Origin: Bacteroidales bacterium
Lineage (GTDB): Bacteria; Bacteroidota; Bacteroidia; Bacteroidales; UBA932
Assembly: GCA_015060385.1 (NCBI GenBank)
Contig: SUYO01000001.1
Span: 62,001-126,000, forward strand
Reading direction: 5' to 3'
Length of the DNA: 64,000 nucleotides
Shown: positions 59,255-64,000 of the stretch, piece by piece
How the letters are laid out: every line of letters begins with the position of its first letter
How positions within the stretch are numbered: position 1 is the stretch's first letter
Made by a program: the position numbers and the translations under genes
The notes under the pieces: generated by a model
What the model was told of the DNA's origin: nothing
Seen by the model: only the letters and a program-made list of their open reading frames with translations
Databases searched by the model: none

Positions 59255-59262
59255 TATTTTTG
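59255..59262 (+). promoter_or_regulatory. -7 element for the surface lipoprotein/S41 pair
   Basis: TATTTTTG on the + strand, exact consensus, 45 nt before the ATG at 59307; -33 not clear. A TACTTTAG variant on the opposite strand (59232-59239 region) may serve the divergent S41 gene. Confidence 0.45.
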
Positions 59263-59306
59263 CTTCTTTGAAGAATATATGTAAAACAAACTAAAACATC
59301 TTAATC

Positions 59307-61553
59307 ATGTTCAAGAGATTACTTATTACATTGGGACTGATCTCAGCACTTGCCTGTGCGGTCAATTCCTGTGGTCAGAAAACCCCCGCTCCGGAGCCGG
59401 AGCCGACAGCTCCCGTAGCGTCGATTACGGTTTCAGACCTGAGCAGGACATCGATCACATTCAAGATCTCATCTGATGCTCCCGGAGATTATGCATGGGC
59501 CATCGTTCCTGCAGGACAGACGATAGCGACAGCGGAAGACCTTTTCGGTCCCGACTACAACAACGGAATGTTCGATGATTCGAACATTGCGACTGTCACA
59601 TACAACCAGCTCGAGGGAAACAAGGAGTATACCCTCTATTATGCTGTACGCAAGATCAATCCATATGTCTACAGCGAAATCAAGTCTGAGGAGGTATCGA
59701 CAGTTTCCGGATACGAAAGCATGATCACGCTTGAGAAAGCCACCCCGACTGCCGTTTCATATCACATTGAAATGCCGGAAGGTGCCGAGGCATACAGACA
59801 CATGATCGTTGACTACAACGACTATCTGTATTTCAAGGCTCTGGTAGGGGTTACACATGACTCGTACCTCAGCGCATTCGGTCTTGGTGCCGACAAGAGC
59901 CAGACATTCGAATATGAGTGGAAGCAGCTTGACGGATGGGACAATTACGCGACCTATTTCTATTCTGACACCAAGTACCTCATACTTGCCGGCAAATCCG
60001 AAAGTGCTGCAATCGACTCAAAGGTTTCTGCTGCAGATGTCAAGGTATACGAATTCACTACCCCTAAGGCAGAGAAATGTCCTTACGATGTCGACATCAC
60101 TGTTTCAGACGTCACATCAATCACCGCAAAGGTGACACTCACTCCTGAAGAGGGTGTTGACAAGTACCGCGCATTCATCATGAGCGAGGCTGACTACGAG
60201 GCCTTCCTTTTTGAAGGAGAAGAGATGGTGCGCCGCGCCGTAATCGGTCCTTGGGAAGACAAATCGTCAGAATTTTACGAAGCACAGGAATTCTCGCTGC
60301 AAGGACTGGTACCGGAAAGCAATTACTATGTATGTATAGTAGCCTTTGACAAGGACATGCGCGAAGTGTACATTGAGGACACGTTTACAACTACAGAGCC
60401 GACAGGACCTGTCCCTGAAATAGAGACTACCGAAGTCGATGTGGAAGAGCCTTGGAACTCAGCAGCTGTAAACCTGAAGATAAGGAATGCGACAAGCGCC
60501 ATCGCATTCGTACACACCAAACAGGCAGTCGACCAGGTTCTTGATGCTCCAGGAAACGAGGATCTCACCATGGATGTGGTAATCCGCAATAACGGAGTGG
60601 CGATACCTGAAGATGTTCTCTCGAAGGCACTCACAGAAGAGGGAGCGTCACTGATGTTCTCCAACCTCAGTCCAAACACCGAGTATGTTTACGCAGTTCT
60701 GGCGACAAACATCGAGCATGTATCTACCGCACACGTGTATAACTTCACTACAAGCGCAGAGCCTACGATAGAGACAGGTCTCTTCGATAAGCTGAAAGGT
60801 GAATATACAGCACAGATCACAGACGTCTATGGAGTTCCCCACACTTTTGACGTAACCATCACGGACGGTGTGAACGATGCCACACGCGAATCATACAAGG
60901 CACAGAACATTCTGGTATGTCTCGGATTCGATCCATGCGGCGTGGAATACCATTCTCCTCAGGATCTCCTTGACAAGGGATGGGCAAAGACAGAGGAAGA
61001 GGCAAACAGGAACTACGGTCCTAAATGGTTCCTTGAGATCGATGAAAACGACAAGATCACCACATTCAAGCATGCCTTGGCTAAATCAAGCTATGATCCT
61101 GTAAACGACGCGGTCATCTATGACTACTCTGCAGAAGGTGAAGACCCTATGGCGTCATTCAATGATCAGACCATCTGGTTCAAGGGTACATTCAACAAAT
61201 ACTACGCGTCAAAGGACAAATATGAGCAGCAGTCGACTACGCTTATCCATGATGTCGACTATAATGAGGAAGACGGTACAGTCACAGTCAAGCCGGTATC
61301 TCATTTCAAGAGCTGGTCTGCAAAAGATGAACTGATCACCGAGTATCCTGGAGTATCCCAGAGCAAGAACTGGTACGGAGGTTCGGACACCAAGGTACTC
61401 TTCTGCGGCAACAGTGCGCTGGTGCTCACACCTAAGGCCACTGCGGCAAAGCAGTCATGCGAAATGGAAGTATCTACGACAGAAATCAAGATACCTTCAC
61501 GTAAGACCCTCAATGTCCAGGAGAACAGACGCATTTTAAGACCATCGAAATGA
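59307..61553 (+). CDS. Large multi-domain surface lipoprotein
   Basis: 748 residues. Lipobox VNSC (Cys22). A Pro/Glu linker leads to at least three Fn3-like modules (about 35-135, 255-365, 370-490), each ending in TTxEP or TTSAEP-type hinges (VYEFTTPKAEK, DTFTTTEPTG, YNFTTSAEPT). A C-terminal beta domain (about 495-715) starts KLKGEYTAQITDVYG and has repeated Trp/Tyr strands. No enzyme motif. The stop overlaps the start of the S41 gene (ATGA), so the two are translationally coupled. Possibly a glycan- or protein-binding receptor handled by the protease. Confidence 0.8.
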   Translation: MFKRLLITLGLISALACAVNSCGQKTPAPEPEPTAPVASITVSDLSRTSITFKISSDAPGDYAWAIVPAGQTIATAEDLFGPDYNNGMFDDSNIATVTYNQLEGNKEYTLYYAVRKINPYVYSEIKSEEVSTVSGYESMITLEKATPTAVSYHIEMPEGAEAYRHMIVDYNDYLYFKALVGVTHDSYLSAFGLGADKSQTFEYEWKQLDGWDNYATYFYSDTKYLILAGKSESAAIDSKVSAADVKVYEFTTPKAEKCPYDVDITVSDVTSITAKVTLTPEEGVDKYRAFIMSEADYEAFLFEGEEMVRRAVIGPWEDKSSEFYEAQEFSLQGLVPESNYYVCIVAFDKDMREVYIEDTFTTTEPTGPVPEIETTEVDVEEPWNSAAVNLKIRNATSAIAFVHTKQAVDQVLDAPGNEDLTMDVVIRNNGVAIPEDVLSKALTEEGASLMFSNLSPNTEYVYAVLATNIEHVSTAHVYNFTTSAEPTIETGLFDKLKGEYTAQITDVYGVPHTFDVTITDGVNDATRESYKAQNILVCLGFDPCGVEYHSPQDLLDKGWAKTEEEANRNYGPKWFLEIDENDKITTFKHALAKSSYDPVNDAVIYDYSAEGEDPMASFNDQTIWFKGTFNKYYASKDKYEQQSTTLIHDVDYNEEDGTVTVKPVSHFKSWSAKDELITEYPGVSQSKNWYGGSDTKVLFCGNSALVLTPKATAAKQSCEMEVSTTEIKIPSRKTLNVQENRRILRPSK

Positions 61554-63313
61554 AAAGATCTATAACAAGATATCTGACCATACTGGCAGCACTCCTCCTC
61601 ACCGTAGGCTGTGAGGAGGAAGAGCCGGTAATCCTTGAAGGCACAGGAATAACCGGTCAGAGCTGGGAAAGCATAATCGAAGTTGACGAAGAAGGTGAAA
61701 ATATTTCCCTAACCTTTACTTCGGATGCAGCATGGACCGCATCATCTTCAGCTCAGGGCTGGTGCAAGATCCTTACGGCAGAAGGTATCAAGGGAGAATC
61801 TGCTTTGCGAATCAAGGTAAGCCAGAACATTGCTACAGAAAGCCGTACTGCTACAGTTACCATTCAGGTAGAAGGCTATCCTATGTCTGAAACGATCACC
61901 GTCAATCAGGCACCCGGTGTGACTGAGGAAGGTGAAGGCCGCTACAGAGAAATCAATGAATGGACATATTCAAGAATGGCATCCACCTATCTCTGGAACG
62001 AGCCGATACCAGGTCTCGCACTTGATTACAGCACAGGATATCAGGCATTCCTGAAATCCATTCTGGACGGAGTTGCCAAGCATGACGACATCAACCACGA
62101 TGACGGTGCATACAGCAACAAGTTCCGTACTGAATATTATACGCAAATCATAAGCAACGCACCTGACACCAAGGCTGTAGGTCAGGAGACGAAGGGAAAC
62201 GGTTTCTTCCTGCTCAAAGCGACAGACATCGGAGCAGCTGTGGGAATACTTGTCGACACCGTTATCCCTGACGGTCCTGCTGACAAGCTTGGAGTAAAGA
62301 GAGGACACTTCATCACTGCCGTCAACGGAGTGGACATCACCAGAGACAACTACAAGAGCGTCATAACCAAGATCTATACAGATCCTCTTTCCATCAAGAT
62401 AAACACAGTGGAGTGGGAAGGAGAGAATCGTGACAAGGCGGTCCTCACTTCTGCCGGTACAATAGATCTGGTTCCGGAGACATACGTAGAACCGGCGATC
62501 TATAAGGCTGAGACTGTAGAGCTGAGCAACGGAAAGAAGGTAGGTTATCTGCTTTACATGGGCTTCCACGCCGACTTTGACGAACAGCTGATGGAAGTAT
62601 TCGACAAGTTCAAGGCCGACGGCATAGAAGACCTTGTACTCGACCTAAGATACAACAACGGCGGAGAGATTCTGTCAAGCGCCGTTCTTGCTACATTGAT
62701 TGCAGGTCCTGAACATAAAGGTGAAACCCTTGCAAAGCTTACTTTCAACAAGACAAGAACAGAAGCAGGAGAAAAGGCCGAATACAAGATAGGAATAAAG
62801 GAGACCATCGAGTATCCGGACGGTTATCTTCCTATTGAAGATGCTCTCGATCATTCTCTCGGGCTGGACAGGGTATTCGTAATCGCGACCAAAGCCACAG
62901 CTTCTGCCAGCGAGATCATAATCAACGGTCTGCGCGGTCTTGACATAGAAGTCAACATAGTGGGTACCAGGACAAGCGGAAAGAATGTGGGAATGGAAGG
63001 ATTCAGCAGGAGGTTCAGGAACTATGACTTCCTTCTTTATCCGGTTTCATTCTATATAGAGAACGCCAAGGGATTCAGAGACTACCCTGAAGGATTCGAG
63101 CCGGACTTCAAGCTTGACGACTCATCCTTCTATCCGGGAGGAGATTTCGGATCAAACAGCGACTTCCTCTGCAATGCAGTATACGGATGGATAAGGACAG
63201 GCAACAAGCCTTCATTCAAATCATCAAAGGCAAACGTCCTGAACTTCGTCGAACCTGTCGCAGACATTACCAGAGTCGATCTGGGAGGTAGCAGGGTCAT
63301 CTACAGAGACTGA
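61550..63313 (+). CDS. S41 protease lipoprotein, paralogue
   Basis: 587 residues. Lipobox TVGC (Cys21). BACON domain (about 35-122), helical cap (INEWTYSRMASTYLWNEPIP), PDZ (about 225-285; GPADKLGVKRGHFITAVNG), S41 domain with LVLDLRYNNGGEILSSAVLA, TKATASASEIIINGLRG (Ser452) and TRTSGKNVG (Lys478). The active site is intact. Coupled to the large lipoprotein upstream by a 4-bp overlap; followed by terminator hairpins. Together with the gene at 57419 it frames that lipoprotein. Confidence 0.9.
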   Translation: MKRSITRYLTILAALLLTVGCEEEEPVILEGTGITGQSWESIIEVDEEGENISLTFTSDAAWTASSSAQGWCKILTAEGIKGESALRIKVSQNIATESRTATVTIQVEGYPMSETITVNQAPGVTEEGEGRYREINEWTYSRMASTYLWNEPIPGLALDYSTGYQAFLKSILDGVAKHDDINHDDGAYSNKFRTEYYTQIISNAPDTKAVGQETKGNGFFLLKATDIGAAVGILVDTVIPDGPADKLGVKRGHFITAVNGVDITRDNYKSVITKIYTDPLSIKINTVEWEGENRDKAVLTSAGTIDLVPETYVEPAIYKAETVELSNGKKVGYLLYMGFHADFDEQLMEVFDKFKADGIEDLVLDLRYNNGGEILSSAVLATLIAGPEHKGETLAKLTFNKTRTEAGEKAEYKIGIKETIEYPDGYLPIEDALDHSLGLDRVFVIATKATASASEIIINGLRGLDIEVNIVGTRTSGKNVGMEGFSRRFRNYDFLLYPVSFYIENAKGFRDYPEGFEPDFKLDDSSFYPGGDFGSNSDFLCNAVYGWIRTGNKPSFKSSKANVLNFVEPVADITRVDLGGSRVIYRD

Positions 63314-63331
63314 GGAACTTATTGAAAGAAA

Positions 63332-63348
63332 GCCTGTAAACGACAGGC
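63332..63348 (+). terminator. Short hairpin after the S41 gene
   Basis: GCCTGT and ACAGGC flank AAACG; it lies 18 nt past the stop. Confidence 0.45.
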
Positions 63349-63359
63349 ACGAAAAAAGG

Positions 63360-63396
63360 GACTGACTAAAAAGTCAATATGACTGATTAGTCAGTC
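63360..63396 (+). terminator. 10-bp stem-loop after the S41 gene
   Basis: GACTGACTAA and TTAGTCAGTC flank a 17-nt loop that can itself pair (AGTCA/TGACT). Followed by TCCTGTTTTAT. Likely terminator of the 59307-63313 pair. Confidence 0.6.
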
Positions 63397-63420
63397 TCCT
63401 GTTTTATAAATGGTTTCACC

Positions 63421-63579
63421 CGGAGGATGATAGTGATTACGGAGGACTCCGTTCGCTTCGCTCACTCCGGCCCCTCCCAACGTTTCCTGCGTGGTCTTCG
63501 ACCACTTGTCTCCGTCGGGCCCCTCCCCCTGCCCGTGTCCGGGGGTGGACACGCCTCCGCAATCACTACCATCCTCCCG
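63421..63579. mobile_element. MITE-like element 2, 25-26-bp imperfect inverted ends
   Basis: Left arm CGGAGGATGATAGTGATTAC plus GGAGG (63421-63445); right arm (63554-63579) is its complement with two or three mismatches. The core is a chain of mini-palindromes (GTGGTCTTCGACCAC, GTGTCCGGGGGTGGACAC) and CCCCTCCC spacers, like elements 1 and 3 in style; arms unrelated. No ORF. Confidence 0.6.
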
Positions 63580-63600
63580 CCTGAATATATGGCACAAAAT

Positions 63601-63635
63601 ATAGCTATTCTTTTGATAGTCAAAGGAATAGCTAT
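63601..63635. repeat. 16-bp inverted repeat between elements 2 and 3
   Basis: ATAGCTATTCTTTTGA and TCAAAGGAATAGCTAT pair with one wobble around TAG. AT-rich, unlike the elements on each side. Confidence 0.65.
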
Positions 63636-63683
63636 TGTTAATATCAGAAAGATGATAGCAAAAGGCTATTGTGTATGCTCTGA

Positions 63684-63819
63684 AGTGGCGGTAGGGTAAG
63701 TTTGGATGGCGTGGCCGCCCGTGGCCTCGTGAACGGGAGGGACCCGCGACGGAGTCGTGGGAGGGATGGAGTCGGAACTTGTTCCGACGGAACCAAACCA
63801 AACTTACCCTACCGCCACT
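63684..63819. mobile_element. MITE-like element 3, 22-bp perfect inverted ends
   Basis: Arms AGTGGCGGTAGGGTAAGTTT plus GG (63684-63705) and its exact complement (63798-63819). On the minus strand the core has CCATCCCTCCCA and CGTTCACGAGGCCACGGGCG-GCCA, shared with element 1 in the same order, but the arms share nothing with element 1. Confidence 0.7.
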
Positions 63820-63844
63820 GTCGTCATATCCATATAAATACGAA

Positions 63845-63878
63845 AGAAGGCGACTAAATCACTTTTTAGTCGCCTTCT
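63845..63878 (-). terminator. 14-bp terminator of the gene at the window end
   Basis: AGAAGGCGACTAAA and TTTAGTCGCCTTCT pair around a short loop, 25 nt past the stop of the truncated minus-strand gene. It can act in both directions. Confidence 0.7.
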
Positions 63879-63902
63879 GATTCGTTTCAAGGATTTACCG
63901 TG

Positions 63903-64000
63903 TTACACACCGAAACCGCCTGAAATGTCGAGCTTCTCGACATATGTCTCATAGTAGTTGCCTTCTGCATCCCAGATTACAGTATAGATATTGTAACCTT
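63903..64000 (-). CDS. 3' end of an unidentified gene (partial)
   Basis: The last 31 residues and stop of a minus-strand gene that continues beyond the window. They include GYNIYTVIWDAEGNYYETYV and end GGFGV. The pattern resembles the C-terminus of a Bacteroidales surface lipoprotein or glycan-binding protein, but no family can be assigned from this much. A strong terminator follows it at 63845-63878, supporting a real stop. Confidence 0.65.
   Translation of the reverse strand, partial: GYNIYTVIWDAEGNYYETYVEKLDISGGFGV

Overview
The window is a 64 kb chromosomal segment of a Bacteroidota bacterium, most likely a gut-type Bacteroidales. The evidence is the promoter form (TTG/TTTG, about 19-21 nt, TAnnTTTG), the many lipoproteins with BACON, fimbrillin-like, BspA-LRR, PCMD and S41 domains, the type of TonB receptor, the small Hc1 histone-like gene, and housekeeping clusters such as rimP-nusA-infB and lpxD-lpxC-lpxA. 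No tRNA, rRNA, phage, transposase or CRISPR array was seen. Most genes are GC-rich at third codon positions. The operon at 2.5-7 kb is clearly AT-richer.

Layout. 0.1-2.1 kb: rpsA with its promoter. 2.2-2.4 kb: a non-coding RNA candidate with 6S-like architecture. 2.5-7.0 kb: a four-gene secreted operon (LPP20-like protein, DUF4384 protein, beta-barrel, WG-repeat caspase-like protease) with a long leader. 7.2-9.5 kb: a fimbrillin/beta-helix lipoprotein, a 39-residue partner peptide, repeats, and the 3' remnant of a lost paralogue. 9.6-14.5 kb: corA, recR, a sugar-kinase-like gene, pnuC, an FKBP and xerD. 14.6-26 kb: secreted peptidases (DPP III, clostripain, M6, a second M49-like protein) mixed with rplY-pth, hc1, a PCMD protein and tpiA. 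26-33.6 kb: a small lipoprotein, an M64/LRR lipoprotein and two BACON-thioredoxin lipoproteins. 33.7-36.7 kb: tyrS, rbfA and a LolC/E-like permease. 36.6-40.2 kb: a metal-linked set (lipoprotein, His-tailed HMA protein, TonB receptor, HYC_CC_PP-like protein). 40.3-49.1 kb: sppA, tilS, a DUF3078 protein, proS and two envelope proteins. 49.2-53.8 kb: infB, nusA and rimP. 53.9-57.4 kb: lpxD, lpxC, lpxA and a WbqC protein. 57.4-63.3 kb: two S41/BACON proteases flanking a surface lipoprotein. 63.3-64 kb: a hairpin-dense non-coding island and the end of a gene that continues past the window.

The most unusual feature is repeat biology. One group is short palindromic repeats of the kinds GATTGCCACGTC...GCAATGAC, GTCATCCTGAGGAG...GATC, GTCATGCCCGGCC and TCCCGAGC...TCGAGGGA. 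They lie between genes, but also in frame inside recR and (twice) tilS, and they supply the last codons and stop of xerD and lpxC. This resembles the Rickettsia palindromic elements. The other group is larger (136-176 bp) elements at 24175, 63421 and 63684. They are bounded by long, nearly perfect inverted repeats. Two share a core, yet the arms of all three are unrelated.

Many products are envelope or extracellular proteins. Proteolysis (C14-like, C11, M6, M49 x2, M64, S41 x2, SppA), adhesion-type modules (fimbrillin-like, BspA LRR, BACON) and metal handling dominate the accessory content.
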